DNA of 64,000 nucleotides, from NCBI RefSeq assembly GCF_036320965.1, contig NC_092281.1:15025719-15089718 (forward strand), read 5' to 3'. This DNA comes from Panulirus ornatus (taxonomy: Eukaryota; Arthropoda; Malacostraca; Decapoda; Palinuridae). How positions within the stretch are numbered: position 1 is the stretch's first letter; every line of letters starts with the position of its first letter. Made by a program: the position numbers and the translations under genes. The notes beneath the pieces were generated by a model, which did no database searches, was not told the DNA's origin, and worked only from the letters and a program-made list of their open reading frames with translations. Below, piece by piece: positions 1-13,619 of the stretch.

Positions 1-1378
1 AGCCAAAAGAAACATAAACATACGCTCTTTCCTTAGTACCAATCAATGTTACTTTTGTTCCTCTTCCCTAGATTCGCTCTAATTTGACATCGTCTCTGAT
101 CAAAATTGTTGACCAGGTTTCAACAGCGTATTTTATATGATGTCTGACCAGAGCGCTGTGAAAGAAAAGGAAATACATTTTTACTTTTCACAAGAACTTA
201 ATTTCCTCAACGTTGTTGAATATTTTCTACGGGAGATGTTATCAAAGGTAAGTATTTAGTATACTTTGGGTATACAGCGATTACATACAAGTTTTTATAT
301 ACTGTCACAACTTCCACAGGACTTGCTGCTATATTTCAACTTCCTACAGCAACCATCGCACTGGAAACATCAAATCTAAATACTGAACATCGCGTATTAC
401 TCTGGCTTTTCTAAAAGAAAAAGAAGAAAAAATAAAATCTTTTCACATCTGCGCACCCAATAACACCACAAAAAAAACGGGATATTTTTTTACAAGTTAT
501 TCCCTTCATCACTCTCCATATATCTGAACACAGGATACGCATTTCCTCTGTTATTCTCAGTGAACATTTTGATTAATTCGTTCTTCTCAACAACATAAAA
601 TCTGGCGTATTTTCAGGCATCGCAGTTGACAAGTTTTAGAATCCTCCTCCAGGAACGAGACTAAACATATTCTCTCTCCTCGAAATGCCAAGTGGAATCA
701 ACGTTATTGTGAGGCCCTGAACTGTGTCGGTCTCACCAGGGGGGTTTACTGTGCACCCATATGCTCATCATGCGAGCGGTAGCTTACAAGGATTACGTGC
801 GAGGGTAAGACAAACCAGCTCTTCCTCCCAAGAGAGAGCAAAGTAGTATCAGTATTGGGTTACTCTACACCACTCACAAAGCCTCCTCTCTACCCTACAG
901 AAGCCAACCAGCAATAAAGTTATCTGTGTTCTAGATATGAAGGATTTTTTTTTCTTAATCACTTTCTCATCCATAACAAACACCAGCCTGTCCCTGATGC
1001 CCTGCAGGTCCGCCCTTACCACCGCCCTGCCGCACCCCAGGCCACTGAAGTCCACCACCGCACTCGTTTGGGTAGACACTGTGGCCCGACCACTCTCGGC
1101 TCCACCGCCCACTAGAACCACAACAATCGAGTGTGCCGTCAATTTATTTTTTTTTCCCTACGCTTCGGTGGACCGAGCCACACCACGCTTACCCTGACAT
1201 AACACCAGGAAAAATAACATGCGTGGTCTGATCCGTTGTCATTACTGTGGGTGGTACCGCAATCTGCCTCTTCCCACACAGCCACCACACCACACAGTGC
1301 AGCCTCTCTGTTCGTAGCCTTGTGTGGAGCAACATCTTCAGCCACATTCTCACGGATGCTTTTGGCGCTGCCCGCGGT

Positions 1379-1379
<1 letters not shown>
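1..1379. other. Unique gene-free sequence
   Basis: No repeat, RNA gene or convincing protein gene is visible. AT-rich up to about 900, then GC-richer. The minus strand between about 1220 and 960 is mildly coding-like; that is discussed as a finding only, because no homology can be named. Confidence 0.5.

Positions 1380-1456
<77 letters not shown>
1380..1456. repeat. (GA)n microsatellite
   Basis: Uninterrupted GA dinucleotide run of about 77 bp, followed by a short G-rich tail. Read on the minus strand it is a long pyrimidine tract that ends just before a CAG. Open frames crossing it are artefacts of the repeat (Arg-Glu or Leu-Ser runs). Confidence 0.98.
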
Positions 1457-1458
<2 letters not shown>

Positions 1459-2084
1459 GGGGGCATATCCCCCCAAGACAACATCAAAATGAACGGCGTC
1501 TATTCACAACCACGGTCAATATTTGAGAGATGCACGGCTGACACTTCTCTATGCCTCAAAAAAGAAAACGGATAATGACATCCTCTCCCCAAAGGAAAAC
1601 AAGAATTCAATCCCCCATACCCCACCTCAACCCCTCAACAAATGATAAAACATAAGCGCGCGTCCGTTTTCTTATACCGAAGTTATGGGTTGAGTGACGT
1701 TTAGGAAAGAAAATAAAGCAAAGAAGATTCTCTGTTAAACAGCTGACTCTCTTCAATGTAATCTTCAGCGTTACACACCACGTTCGTTCATATCTCTCTC
1801 CCTAACTTCCCAATGAGAGAATAAAGTGTGAAACTGGCCCCCAGCAACGGATGTGACTCAGCCGATTTCAAGAAGCAGGTGAAGGTGACAGATGATAACG
1901 TAGTGCGGTAAGCCAATACAGTGGTGGAGGGGCATCGAGAGGAGGAGAGTGGTGTCCGGTGTCAGATGACGGAGGTCTTTCTGCCCACACCATGGTGGGT
2001 GGATGGATGAGTGGGTGGCCGACTCAACATGTGGCCGCTTAACGTGTACAAGTTTCCACGTTCCTGTCTAGCTCGAAGTATGAA
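1457..2084. other. Unique gene-free sequence
   Basis: Mixed-composition sequence with frequent stops in all frames. Nothing recognisable was seen. Confidence 0.5.
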
Positions 2085-2187
2085 AGAATCAGTGAGTGAC
2101 AAGAAGGAAGGAAGAATCAGCGAAAGACAAGAAGGAAGGAAGAATCAGTGAGTGACAGGAGGGAAGGAAGAATCAATGATTGACCAG
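2085..2187. repeat. 28 bp minisatellite, about 3.5 copies
   Basis: Three successive 28 bp units begin AGAATCAGTGAGTGAC or a near variant and end in an AGAAGGAAGGA-type purine stretch. A fourth partial unit (AGAATCAATGATTGACC) closes the array. Units differ by only a few substitutions, so the expansion is fairly recent. Confidence 0.9.
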
Positions 2188-2954
2188 ACCGTTGTATGAC
2201 TCCGTGTATAATGAAATCATCCATGCTGGATCTAGTGCACAGATCCCCTCACATACTGGGCCTCAGAGAGCATGATACGATTGTGGAAATTAGCGAAAAT
2301 CTACACCTCGGCCTCGGAGGATGTAACTGATCATAACTTGGGTCTCCTACCAACGAACAGACGACCAAAAACCATTCAGATTAAACTCGCCCATCAAGTT
2401 TTCCTTCTGACCGCCAGCTACTGACGTTAGAGAGACGGTATCTCCTGTCCGTCTGTCAGAGTACCTGCCGTCCATCATCCCTAAGGCGAAATCCTCCCCA
2501 ATGTGCATTTTCTAAAACCTGGGACAAAATTCTCCCCGAGGCGCAACAAGATTCCCCGAGAGTGGGGGTGGGGAAAAACAGGTAGTTAGATTAGGCTAGT
2601 CTTGTGGCGCACAAAATCAGGTTAGGTCAGGTGACAGCAAAGTTTAGGAACTAGGTTACTCAGGCACAGAATCAGGTGGGTTAGGTCGGGGTCGGCTTGG
2701 GTAAAGACAATGTTAGTCCGCTGTGTCCAGCTGGGTGTCTCATATAATCTGGTTGTTATGTGTCTTGACATCCCTGATTTTAGGGAAGGAAAATCCCTGT
2801 TGCCGCAGAGGACAAATAGATAATCAAACACACCTCAAACACTGTAAACCATACAGTAATCCAGAGACGGTCTTGAGCACCCAGTGTCCAACTGTTCTAC
2901 ATCCCCAACTTTAGAGTCACATTATGTCTTTAACTTCTAATCTGCATTAAGTAA
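2188..2954. other. Unique gene-free sequence
   Basis: No gene is supported. Around 2590-2700 there are scattered GGTTAGGTCAGG-like words in short irregular repetition. They are too irregular to be a telomeric (TTAGG)n array. Confidence 0.45.
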
Positions 2955-3062
2955 TTATCATTATCATTATCAATATCATTCCATTATCATTATCTATTAT
3001 CATTTATTATCATTATCATTATTATTGTCATTATCATTATTATTATCATTATTATTAATTAT
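2955..3062. repeat. (ATT/ATC)n trinucleotide-rich tract
   Basis: Imperfect mixture of TTATCA and TTATTA words over about 110 bp, interrupted by a few other bases. It looks like an aged trinucleotide microsatellite. Confidence 0.9.
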
Positions 3063-6000
3063 CATCATGAGACACCAACACTACAGCACACACAAGATCC
3101 ATTTTGAGGGAGTAGCAGTTATCCGAACCAGGACGTCATGACTATTCATTTGACTTTACCTTTATTTACATAAGATACAGGGTAGCGCGTCACCACCAGG
3201 CCTGGCATGGCTGGGGGGGCTGTGAACGGCTGTTGTGGTGGATGTGATGTTATCTGTCTGGCTTCCCGGCTGTCCCTCCAACCAACTGCTCCCCCCAACC
3301 CAACCCCTGCTAGACACCCACTCTTCCTCCCTCCCTCCCTTTCCCAGAGATCATTCCCCACACAACTTTCCGTCCACCTCAACCGCCTCTCAATCCCTTT
3401 CTAACCGTAACAGATGGTAACCGACCGAGAGTGCCTAAGGAATGGTTCAGCAGGATACGGGGAGATTTTAAGACGGAAGGACAAGACAGGCAGGGAGGAA
3501 GTGCGTCAGACATATTCTTAGGGGAAGATACTCCCACCTTACGACCATCGTACTATAATAGTTCTACGTTTTCTTTCAAAATGATTTTCTTGCTCATCCC
3601 GTAAAGTGAATTGGAATTGTTATTTTTTCGGACATGCACGACTTTACCTCTTCGATTTTGCTATATGAATATCATTTCTATACACACTAAATGTAGCGTA
3701 TTTCATTTCCTTGTGTGTGTGTATATATATATGTGGAATTCCCTCTTCATAACTATCTACTGGTACTATTAATTCCCCATGTCATGAAACCCTTCATCCC
3801 CCTACGTTATAAATCCCCCATCACCCCTTACTCTATCAACCCCTCATCAGCCCCCCTACGTTATAAACATCATCTCGTGCGTTATGAACCTCTATGATTT
3901 TACTTTTACAATGTTGTCTTGTCTCACTTTACAAGACAAAGTATTCCTGTGATGATAACATCATGGTCTTCCCAGCTGTCCGCAGCGCACCTGTACGCAC
4001 ATACCACCATCCACGCGAGTGCTCCCTAAGCCCTTCCTGGGGATAATCCTCGTCTCCTCCACTACAGATAAAGTAGTGTGACCACAGCCTTCCCTGACGA
4101 GAGTCCAGGAGCCGTGTCGGGGAGAGTGGCTGTCAGCGGGCCTTTGTGGTGTGGTTCGTCAGGGTCGTGGATGGCGGGGTCAGCCACGGCTGTATGACCT
4201 GTCCTTCAAATGAAGGCTAATAACAAGGCGCGACCATTCACCCACGAGAGGTCATAGGTCATTGGACGAGACCGACGAGGGTCGTATTGACAAGTGTTTC
4301 CGGCAATTAGTGTCACTCTGTTTACCGTTAGAATGAATCCACGAAATGTTTCCCTGAAGTACAGCGTTGACATCAGCCATCAACAACAGAAAACTAAATG
4401 TTTAAGAAACACATTTCCCTAAACTTATGACAAAAATAAATAAATGTCTTAACAGACCCGCGTTACTGTGGGAAGAGAAACACAATACGACTTACCCCTG
4501 GGTACATAGGGTCGTATTTCCCCGCAATCCTCCCCATCAGATAAACTTTCGCGACCCCTTGACCCTGGCCTGACCTCACTAGGGGTGTCAGATGTCGCCA
4601 TACAAGGGTAGCCCAGTTCTTAGGTTTATCTCCAGTTCTTCTCCCTCAGTTTGTGAATCATGGTCACTACACACAGGGACCAGACACGAAATTCAAATTC
4701 TTACGTTCTTCTTGCATCACTCAGGCCCGAGCCTGCGGGTATACTGGTGGTGCCTCGGGAGTCACGCATCTCTGAGGAGTTCCCCTAAGTTTCCCTGGTG
4801 GTGCTCCAGGTCACCCAGATTCTCCTAGTCCCTCGGCTTTCCCAGGTCTCCTCCACTCCAGGTTGGTCAAGCTGACGGAGTACACTTCTACACACCTCCC
4901 ACAAGTACACCCCCAGCATTTCTTAAGGTTTTTAACTTTCCCTTGACACTTTCTCCCCTATCCGCCATCCGACCCCAGGTCAACCAGTTACCCACTATTG
5001 GTACCGTTTTCTAGATAGTTGTAACCAACGACCACCCTACTGTTGCAGAACGGGAGACTTAAGTTCCATACCTCACAGAGGTGACCGGCAGACGCTAGGT
5101 TAAGTGGTCGCCAACACAGGTTCAACTACGTCATAAATATGACGCAAGGTACCACGAGAAATAATCCGCTGGGTTTAAAAACTCCGTTGATGACAGCCAA
5201 AAGCAAATTACGTTTGTACTACATAAACTTCAGTAGCACAAACTTCAGTTTTTGAGTAACTGAAGCTCAGATGAAACGTTATTTCTCATACATTGTTTCC
5301 TTATAGAGTGAAAGGCACGACTGTCAGTGATTATATGGTTAACAATGAAATAATCATTCAAGTTGGAAGTAACGCGAGTGGTCGTGCTTCACAACCCCTC
5401 CTCCCTCCTCCCACCAAGACAAACAGTGGGTCTCCCTCCCTCCTCCTGTGTGGACGCAGCTGAAGGATCATGTTTAGTGAACCTGGAGCCTCCACGTTTT
5501 GTCCTGCCTGTCTTTCTGTGGGCCGATGGTGATCCCCCGTCCACACGTCCGACATGTGAAGGTACCCACAGGAATCGGGTGCACAAGCCACTATTAATCG
5601 GCTTCTATAAGCAGGGAGGGAAAGATTAATGGAACAGTTTCCTGCACAGCAATCCTCCCGGGAGAGTAGTGCACGAGCTGGTCAGAGGGGATTACAGTGT
5701 GTGTACTCGGAACTGGACGATATATCCCATTGCCATGAGAATACTATATACACTAAGCACTGGGTAGAGCCGAACCAAAGGCTAAGTTCAGCTTGCTGAG
5801 AGTGAAGAAGGGCGCTTACTGCTGCAAATAGCATAGTCAGCGCAGGCCTTACGGTTTTCCCCGCAATTACAATGAAACACATGTTGAATCTTCCTGTGAA
5901 TCGGTGAACAGGAAGGAAGGTCGGTCGGGTAAAGTTTACCCGTCGTCCTTGCCTTTGAACACATAAGCCAAGTCATTTACATGTTAAGTAAAGATTACAT

Positions 6001-6282
6001 GGGCCACAGGGGTGAGGACCTCCGTCAAGGGCAGGCCCATGCTGGCTTAACGCTGATGATACATACTTATTATAATAGTTACATAATAACCTACGTTAGA
6101 CATACTGCATTCTACAATAAGTAAACGTTTTCGAATATGTTATAGAGGAAATAATGCATATTAGATCGTTAATCTGTCATTATACAGAGCTAAAATATAA
6201 AAGAGCCATGCGTCCTGAGATCGGTCTGTCGTAACACAATGACCCGTGCTAGATGTACTCCCAGAGAAACGACTAAAACAAG
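3063..6282. other. Unique gene-free sequence, 3.2 kb
   Basis: Largely non-repetitive. Small items inside: a pyrimidine-rich stretch at 3290-3400, a short (TG)n(TA)n at 3712-3734, and a repeated CCCCTACGTTATAAA word at about 3799 and 3855. Open frames here stay below 90 codons and match nothing I recognise. Confidence 0.5.
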
Positions 6283-6535
6283 GAACCGTGGCTAATGGAC
6301 TAATGACAATGGTGAAGAACCACCCACTGCCTAATGACCGTAGTTATGGCTCATCCGCTGCCTAACAATCGTAGTGAAGACCCACCCACGGGCCTAATGA
6401 CTGTACTGAAAACCCATCCACTGGCCTAATGACCGTAGCGAAGGCCCTTCCACTGACCTAATAGCCGTGGTGAAGACCAAACCACTGACCTAATGACCGT
6501 GGTGAAGACCAACTCACTGGCCCGACAGAGGCCTC
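6283..6535. repeat. Degenerate ~32 bp minisatellite, about 7 copies
   Basis: A word like CCTAATGACCGTAGTGAAG followed by a CCCACCCACTGG-type word recurs about every 30-35 bp (for example near 6332, 6364, 6395, 6426, 6458, 6490). Substitutions accumulate in every unit, so the array is old. Confidence 0.85.
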
Positions 6536-9465
6536 AGTGACTCGTTACTAAAACATCCATTGACAAAAAAAATAAAAGCATCCATTGACAAAGAAAAAAG
6601 TTACCGTGTGAGTCTGCTTCTCCCGGGCATTTATCTTGTCTTCTCTAGCATCACTGTGCAATTATACCGAGGATGAAGCGCTTGTGAGGATGATCTTTAT
6701 ATGGCGACCACTTCCACGAGCGATCGTACCTAACCTGAATGGAGAGGATGGAAGCCAGACATCTTATCCCTCCAAGAGTTCTGAAATTCCTCCAATGAAT
6801 AAAGAATCGAGTCCATGAGTATAAAATCTTGTAGGAAATTCCAGGAGCTTCTCTCGGCGCGCGTCGCGTCCTCACAAGCGCGAGCGACCGTCCACCCATT
6901 TGCTGGATATGCACTTCTTGTGTCGGACGGGGCAGGATATGGAGGTCCTGCGCACCCAACCTGCCATAACTTCGCCTCCTGCGCACTCACCTGCCATAAC
7001 TTCTTTACTTCTTCCAACCATTCTACACCTTGCTTGAGCTACCTTTGAGATGAGACAATGAATTACTATCAGCGACCTATATAATTTTTTTTCCATTTCA
7101 AAAACTTCATATATTTATTTTCCTTATCATTTATCTTCCCTTCTTTTTCCTAAAGCTGTGTTGAGTCCAGAGGATATGGTTACCAGTACAATGGTGGTGG
7201 AGTTCTTACTGCTGACGGTGAAAGGGACGAACTCTGACGGTAACAGCATCGGCTTCACCCACGTCTCATTGTTCCGTCAGTCCTGCCTCCTCCTTACTGT
7301 ATTCACTTCGCCAAAATTTTCGGTTGTGAAACTTTATTTTTCTCTCTACGTATCCCTTCACTGATGCCTACGTTGGATCTTCTCTGACCCCTAATGATAA
7401 CACTACTTCTGACCTCATGTGATGACATAGGATCCACAGGTCATGAGCCAGGTAATCCGTACAGGTAAACAGTTTTGACCTCCACAACGGGATTTCCGAA
7501 GCAACTAGACTTCCACCAATCACAGTCCTTTCTTTGTTCTCAAGGGGCCCCAGCGTAGTGACTGGGTGGTCACGCCCGCACGAAGAATTAATTACATCAA
7601 CGTGGTCGACCCGACTGGCTCTAATCAACACCGTTGATGCAACTACATGCAGTCGCAGGCTCTAAGACACCGACGCGTTTTCTCCACAATATGACTGACT
7701 CCTGGTTCATCTTCCAAGACGGGAAACACGCGAGCCACCTCCACCGTCAGTAGACCAGGAGACTCTTGTCTCACTCCTCTCCCAACAAGGGTCACGTGGG
7801 ACACTGCCCATCGCCCGCCTCCTTCAGCGCATACAGATAACCCGGTCATGTTATTTCCTTCCTACGGCCCATCTCACCCAGAGCAACAGCTTACCCACTT
7901 CCTGATCATGTGATGCCGGTGAAGCCCAGCTGTTTTGCAGTCCAATTTCGAGACCTTGGCTGTACCACCTGTAGGGCCGACACTGACGATAAAGAAGCCC
8001 TACAGGTACTCCTGCGGGAGATGAAGAACCTGTAGTGACATGGGAGAGGAGCAGGGCAGGCGCTTAAGTGGCGCCCTTGTGATCTGAGGAAAGTTGACGG
8101 CTTGACCGACCGACTGCACTGATGCACAGGTACAGCTGGGTTGGCCACACCAACGGCCAGCCGCCAAGCCATTACGCCTGGGCTCCGGGAGAATTATAGT
8201 GGACTGTTTACTGGCGGGAGTCAGAAATGGGTGGACCCCCCGCTGTGAAGGTCAGTATCGTCTACCTGCTCCGGTACCTGGCCAGTGACCCAGATCACAC
8301 AGGGTTCCACCGCCTTAATATTAATAAGTTGCCTCAGGAGACAATAACTGCGGACTGATGCTGGCCGCTGTGAGTGATCTCGCCACAACAACGAGTCGCC
8401 GCCAGGGATAAGTACCGACGATGTGTGTGTGTGTGTAATGTCACCAGTGTATGACTCTATAAGTACTTACCTAATGAAGCACTGTGTGTTGCCTGTGGTT
8501 CCTTGCTCCTCTCTCACATCCATTACGACTACAAACAGAGAAGTTAGACGATTATAAACATCGATATATATACATTATACCATTATTCATAACATAAATC
8601 TACAACCCTTTCTCCAAGGGCTTCTGCAGTTACAAGGCTGCGCTACAATCAGGAGGAGGACGACAACCGTGAACGATGAGTAGGTATCACGGTGCTGGTG
8701 ACCGGCTGTTGTCCCTGGGTTCCCCTCCACCAACCATCCCTGACCTGTAACCACACACACACACACCAGCAGGCGTGACGTTACGCTAGTCTGGTTAATC
8801 ATTTTATTTACCCTCCGACATGCTATGGCGGTATTAACGTGTAAATCGTCTCTCCATGACAAGACAGTACGAGGGTGTAGCAAGGGAAGCAGGTCGCAAT
8901 GATGCTGAGTCATAAGACAAGGGTTTCTCCTGGTGCCTTTTATCTTTTTTTTTTTCTTTATCGTTCAATTAATCTCGTAATCATTCTCCATTTCTTTCTT
9001 CCCCGCTTCCTTCTGCCTTCCACAATGTGTCTCTCCACCAAACACAACACTGGCAATGATATCCATGAAGGACAAGAAGCCCCCAGGATATATATCTTAT
9101 TCTTTACCTCGTCCACCTTCCGCTCTCTGCTTCTTTAATCATTATTACTATCATACGCCACGATGGTACGACCACTAACATTACTCATCTTCTCCACACC
9201 GCATCAGAGATAACTTAACGTGGCCACCACCGGCTGAAGAATCTACTTCGTATTTCTTCCTCGCAAAAATCATCATTAAATTTACGGTGACGTGGTTGGA
9301 TTCCATTCTCTCATTTGCTTCGTATTATGCAGTAATTGTCTCGTGTCTAGCCATTATGATATACAATTTGCATATCTATGAATTCCAATTCTGGGGAAGG
9401 ATATCTGGACCTTCGTCCGGATACTACGAGGGTTTACTTTGTGGGGCGTCTTTGGCATTGCAGAG
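6536..9465. other. Unique gene-free sequence, 2.9 kb
   Basis: No gene or mobile element is recognised. At about 6948-7008 an approximately 29 bp word (CTGCGCAC, then CACCTGCCATAACTTC) is imperfectly duplicated in tandem. A 14 bp (GT)n lies at 8424-8437 and a short (CA)n at 8754-8766. The longest open frame, about 108 codons, is within chance. Confidence 0.5.
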
Positions 9466-9602
9466 ATGGAGGGAGAGAGGGGGGAGAGGAAGCAGAGGAA
9501 AGGAGGGAGGGGGGAGAAAAAGGGAAAAAGGTTTTTGAGGGGGAGAATGGGGTAGTCGGACATGGGGACGGAGCACAGTGGGGAACTGAAAATATGGGGA
9601 AA
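9466..9602. repeat. Purine-rich low-complexity tract
   Basis: The plus strand is almost all G and A for about 130 bp, with words such as GGGAGAGGAAGCAG and GGGAGGGGGGAGAAAAAG. It is low complexity rather than a clean tandem repeat and creates spurious Gly/Arg/Glu or Pro/Ser/Leu frames. Confidence 0.8.
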
Positions 9603-9665
9603 GAACAATAATAAACGGGGGGCTTGTCGGACAGCTTGTGTTCCTCCGTCCAGAACTTTGCTGGT

Positions 9666-10115
9666 AAGGCCTACCCCGAACCCTGGAAGTGAGATGGTCT
9701 AGTTCCCTGGAAATGAAGTACTGTACTACCTCGGCCTCATTGGAAGTGAGGTATTCTCATCTCCTGCAGGTGAGGTATTCCCCTGTCTTCAAGACGTGGT
9801 GTACTCAGTCTTCTGAGAGCGAGGTACCGGTAGGTACTCTGCTGGAAGTGTAGTACTCCCGTCTCCTGGAGGTGATATGCCTGTCTTTGTTTTCATCTCC
9901 TGAAATGAGTTACTCCTGTCTCAGGGAAGTGAGGTGCTTAAGACTTTGCTTTCATCATCTGAGGTGCTCCCATCGCTTGGAGGTGACCTGAACCCGTTCC
10001 CTGGAAGTGGGTTACTCCAAGCTGCAGGATACGAGGAAACTCCGTCTCCTGGAAGTGAGGCACTCTTGTTGCCTGGGAGTACGACGCTCTCATCTCCTAA
10101 GAGTGATGCGTTCTG
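9666..10115. repeat. Degenerate ~28-33 bp minisatellite, about 15 copies
   Basis: Words like CTGGAAGTGAGGTACTC recur through the segment (for example near 9683, 9708, 9740, 9766, 9840, 9868, 10000, 10050, 10074), separated by variable TCTCCT-type pyrimidine words. The decay level suggests an ancient array. Chance open frames across it carry a crude Ser/Gly/Leu/Pro periodicity. Confidence 0.8.
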
Positions 10116-10192
10116 TCTGCTGAGATAAGATGCTTTCAATTTCTCGATATTTTCCTTATTTCTCTCTTTTTCCTTCCAGTTCAATATTCACT

Positions 10193-10195
<3 letters not shown>

Positions 10196-10268
<73 letters not shown>
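10196..10268. repeat. (CT)n microsatellite
   Basis: Uninterrupted CT run of about 73 bp beginning 80 bp after the decayed minisatellite. Confidence 0.98.
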
Positions 10269-10269
<1 letters not shown>

Positions 10270-12003
10270 ATGACACAGGCATTGTTCCCTGGTCAGCTGC
10301 TACTCTGAGCCTCCCTACCTTACCCATCCACCAGCCAGGTGTGCAGTGCCCCTGTACCTGCCACTTGTACGTTGATATTCCCGTCCATTAGGAAGACTGA
10401 TCAACGTGTCCCCGTCGAAAGGTGAATTTCCTCTTGGTGATGATCTTCCTTCTGGTGTTTATGGTTAAATTACCCGGTGTTCTTAAGAGTGTTGATGAGC
10501 CATCGGTGGTCCGTATATTCCCTTAACGAGGTTCCTCGGTTGACATAAAGGTATTGCCATTCTTCCTGCCTCGTTCTGGTGAACCTTTAACACTTCCACA
10601 CACTTCTACACGTACACCTCCACACTGCCAGATACTAACTCCATATACCCACGCTCTCCGCCCCCACACACTTACCACCACACTCATACGCAAACATTCA
10701 CCCACACTCAACTTCCATACATACAAAAATGCTTAAACCTTAAGATCTACATAGCCAGAGACCAGCCAGTTAATCCTTCAGGCATCTTGTTGACACCAAC
10801 CTTGAGATACGGGCGACCAAAGAACAGCCAGCCAGACTTCCAGCCCTTGTGGGGGGGCGACAATATTTCCATCTTCACCAAGGGCCAGAGGAAGGCAACA
10901 AAGGCGGAGAAGGAATTAAGAGAGGGTGAGTTACAGGGGAGGGCTATGGACCTTGTACTTGCTCACCATGGAACAGAGAGAGAGTGAGGGATGATATGAG
11001 GAGAGAATGCTGACGCCCTCACCAAATTCTTGAATAGCCTCCAGGAGGTTCTGGAGAGCCACCTCGGGTATGAAACGTCTGGCGGCATGAAGCGACAACA
11101 GCTGTACCAGTCTATACCATGTTTATCAACAGCGTAGCGCTACAGCGCCAACATGGCACCAAAACCTGTAATCCGCCAAAAGCTGATCACTCGATTTTCG
11201 CCTCACATTTTCCTTCCCTCCACCGCATCACCAGGCCACTACGTTTCTCACCTCACTTTCGACACAAGCTCCCCAATCCCAACCCCCAATGTTCCTACCC
11301 GACCACCGCCATTCCACCTTGAAGCCCGTGTATATCGATCGCCTCTCCATTTTCCTTCAATTTTAGCACATGTTGCACCAACAGCAATCCACTAGGACGA
11401 CCACAAAGTTTATAATTACGATAACTACAGCAACACACACGCGCTACTGACGGCTTTGTTGACGACAGAGAAGCAGTTACAACTGTCCGTTCACAATTGC
11501 CCGCCACAAACGTTAGGTACAACATAAAGTCCCTTCAATAATAACATCAGTAAATTTCGACCAGTACAAAAAGCTGTTTTCCAGCAAGACTGGAGAAAAC
11601 CAAGATAGTGCAGCGTGGGACTTTTCAAGAGAAGAGAACAATGACTGAGGAATGAGAATAACATCACCGTAACAAGAAAGCGAGGGAGGGAGTTACATAA
11701 ACAGAGAAAAAAAAAGAAAGATGAGAGAAATGCAACTGTAAGACTGTACTCAGGACGAGGTACAGACGCAGGAGTTATGAGACTTAGAAAACTATCGCTA
11801 TGAAGACTTATGGGGAATATGAATCATGACGCTGAATACAACATAAATTCCGGGAGGAAATTAACGATATATATAACGTAAGACGGCTAATTTCGAAAAA
11901 TGAAAAATACACACCGTTGATGAATAAAGAAAACTACAGGACGAGATGAGTTCGTTATCTAGTTTGAGAACTGCGTACGCTGAAGCTGAAATACCCAGTG
12001 TGT

Positions 12004-12005
<2 letters not shown>
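10269..12005. other. Unique gene-free sequence, 1.7 kb
   Basis: Nothing recognisable. A C/A-rich stretch lies at 10575-10735, and frames across it are low complexity. Confidence 0.5.

Positions 12006-12087
<82 letters not shown>
12006..12087. repeat. (GA)n microsatellite
   Basis: Perfect AG run of about 82 bp. A second (GA)n tract in the same orientation lies about 320 bp downstream. Confidence 0.98.
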
Positions 12088-12089
<2 letters not shown>

Positions 12090-12408
12090 AAGGCTGAGGG
12101 AGGGAGGCGTGAGGCTCAGCCAGGCAGCAGGAGGCTGCTGTGATAAATTATGGCGAGGCTCCCGTGTTGGTGAAGGGAGGCGGGAATGATGGAAAAGCCC
12201 GAGCCCTTGGTCCTGTGTCGCCTGGGGTTGTGTCCTCCGGCTGACTATTATCAACATTCCAGGGGCCAACTTGTAAGGTATACGTATACGGAATCCCGTC
12301 CAGAGAGCTCTTGTACTGACTGTGTGGACTGCGCAGAAAGATGCGTGCCCAAGACCCAAGGTATTAGAAATGGGGATTCTAAGCCTTGCTCAGTTTGCCA
12401 GAATACAA

Positions 12409-12425
12409 GAGAGAGAGAGAGAGCG

Positions 12426-12515
<90 letters not shown>
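12409..12515. repeat. (GA)n microsatellite with GCGA interruptions
   Basis: GA run of about 107 bp, interrupted near its left end by GCGAGCGA at about 12423-12430. Confidence 0.98.
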
Positions 12516-12516
<1 letters not shown>

Positions 12517-13619
12517 CACTTGTCTGAGTAATTAACGTTCGACTTTGCCAGTAAATTGTGCGAAACTGGAGAACTGTGGGAGACGTGGTGGAATGATGGC
12601 AGGGCGTGGATCACAGCACCAGATTTACGAGCACGTTCTGCTCCGCGAAACATAGCGGGCGACGGAGACGTGTACACTGTACGGGGCATCTGTGGCTCCT
12701 GCAGGAGGAGGAGGAACATGGAGGACCACGTCTAGAACGTAAGAGGTGAACTGAATACCAGAAAAATTCCCCTAGCCAGTGATGCCCTTTTTCTCTTCCA
12801 AATGAAAACTTTATTTCCATGATGCAGAAACGTGCGACACGTAACCGCCCGTGTAAGTCTGGAACCATCATGTATGTCTGTACACTAGCCACGCTCTTTT
12901 TCTCCCTCCCCTTTTTTTTCCCCTGGCATAAGCCACTAAATAACCCGTCAGTAATTGCGGCACTCATGTTGAGGACAGGTGTCATCACATGAGAAGTGGC
13001 ACGTCTGCACGTAATGCCGTCGTATCCAACTAAAAAAAAAAAAAAAAGCATTACCGTGGGAGAAGCCTAGTCAGTGAGGTGGGCCAGGAGCTGCTGGCTT
13101 GGCGTACCCAATACACCGGGTCGGGGATATTGCCTGTTTCTCCTCTGTCTCGTCAGCTTACACGGCTCCCTAGCGTTGGCAAGCGTCCTGCTCCTGAGAG
13201 GTTCATGACAAATAAGAAATTCCTTAACAAGACGCAACAGACGACTTAACTACTGGGACGTACCTACATACACTATAAACGATCTAGTTTAAGGTTCTGA
13301 GGTCTTCCTCACTGGTTAAGTAAACAGTCTGTGTTTGGGGGGGAATCAAATCTTGGCGCCACGTATACAGCCATCACACCACAAACCAGAACGAGAGGAG
13401 GTGCGAGAGAGAACCGCACTGATAAATGATGTTTGCAGTACATGTTGTTGGCGGGCAGTGACGGCCGTGATTAATCCCCTGTAAATGGTGTTTCCGCTCC
13501 CTCCTTTCAACCGCTGTGTCGTCATTAATCTCGCCGTTACAGTGGTTCCATCTTCGCCGTGCAGGATGCTTAAGAATACCTGGAATCCGATTCATCAGGC
13601 GGAGTCTCACACAAGGCAG
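12516..13619. other. Unique gene-free sequence
   Basis: A 146-codon minus-strand open frame (12611-13051) contains a poly-Phe start from the A run at 13033-13047 and shows no recognisable domain, so I treat it as chance. No other feature was seen. Confidence 0.5.

Noticed and set aside
849..1142. 97-codon minus-strand frame as a single-exon gene
   Set aside because: Passes through a poly-Lys run from a T tract and ends without recognisable homology; retained only as a low-interest finding for splicing tests.
2590..2690. Telomere-like GGTTAGGTC words (also CCTAACCTA near 43725)
   Set aside because: Irregular, only one or two units each; not a (TTAGG)n array.
12611..13051. 146-codon minus-strand open frame
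   Set aside because: Starts in a poly-Phe run from an A tract and shows no domain or consistent codon bias.
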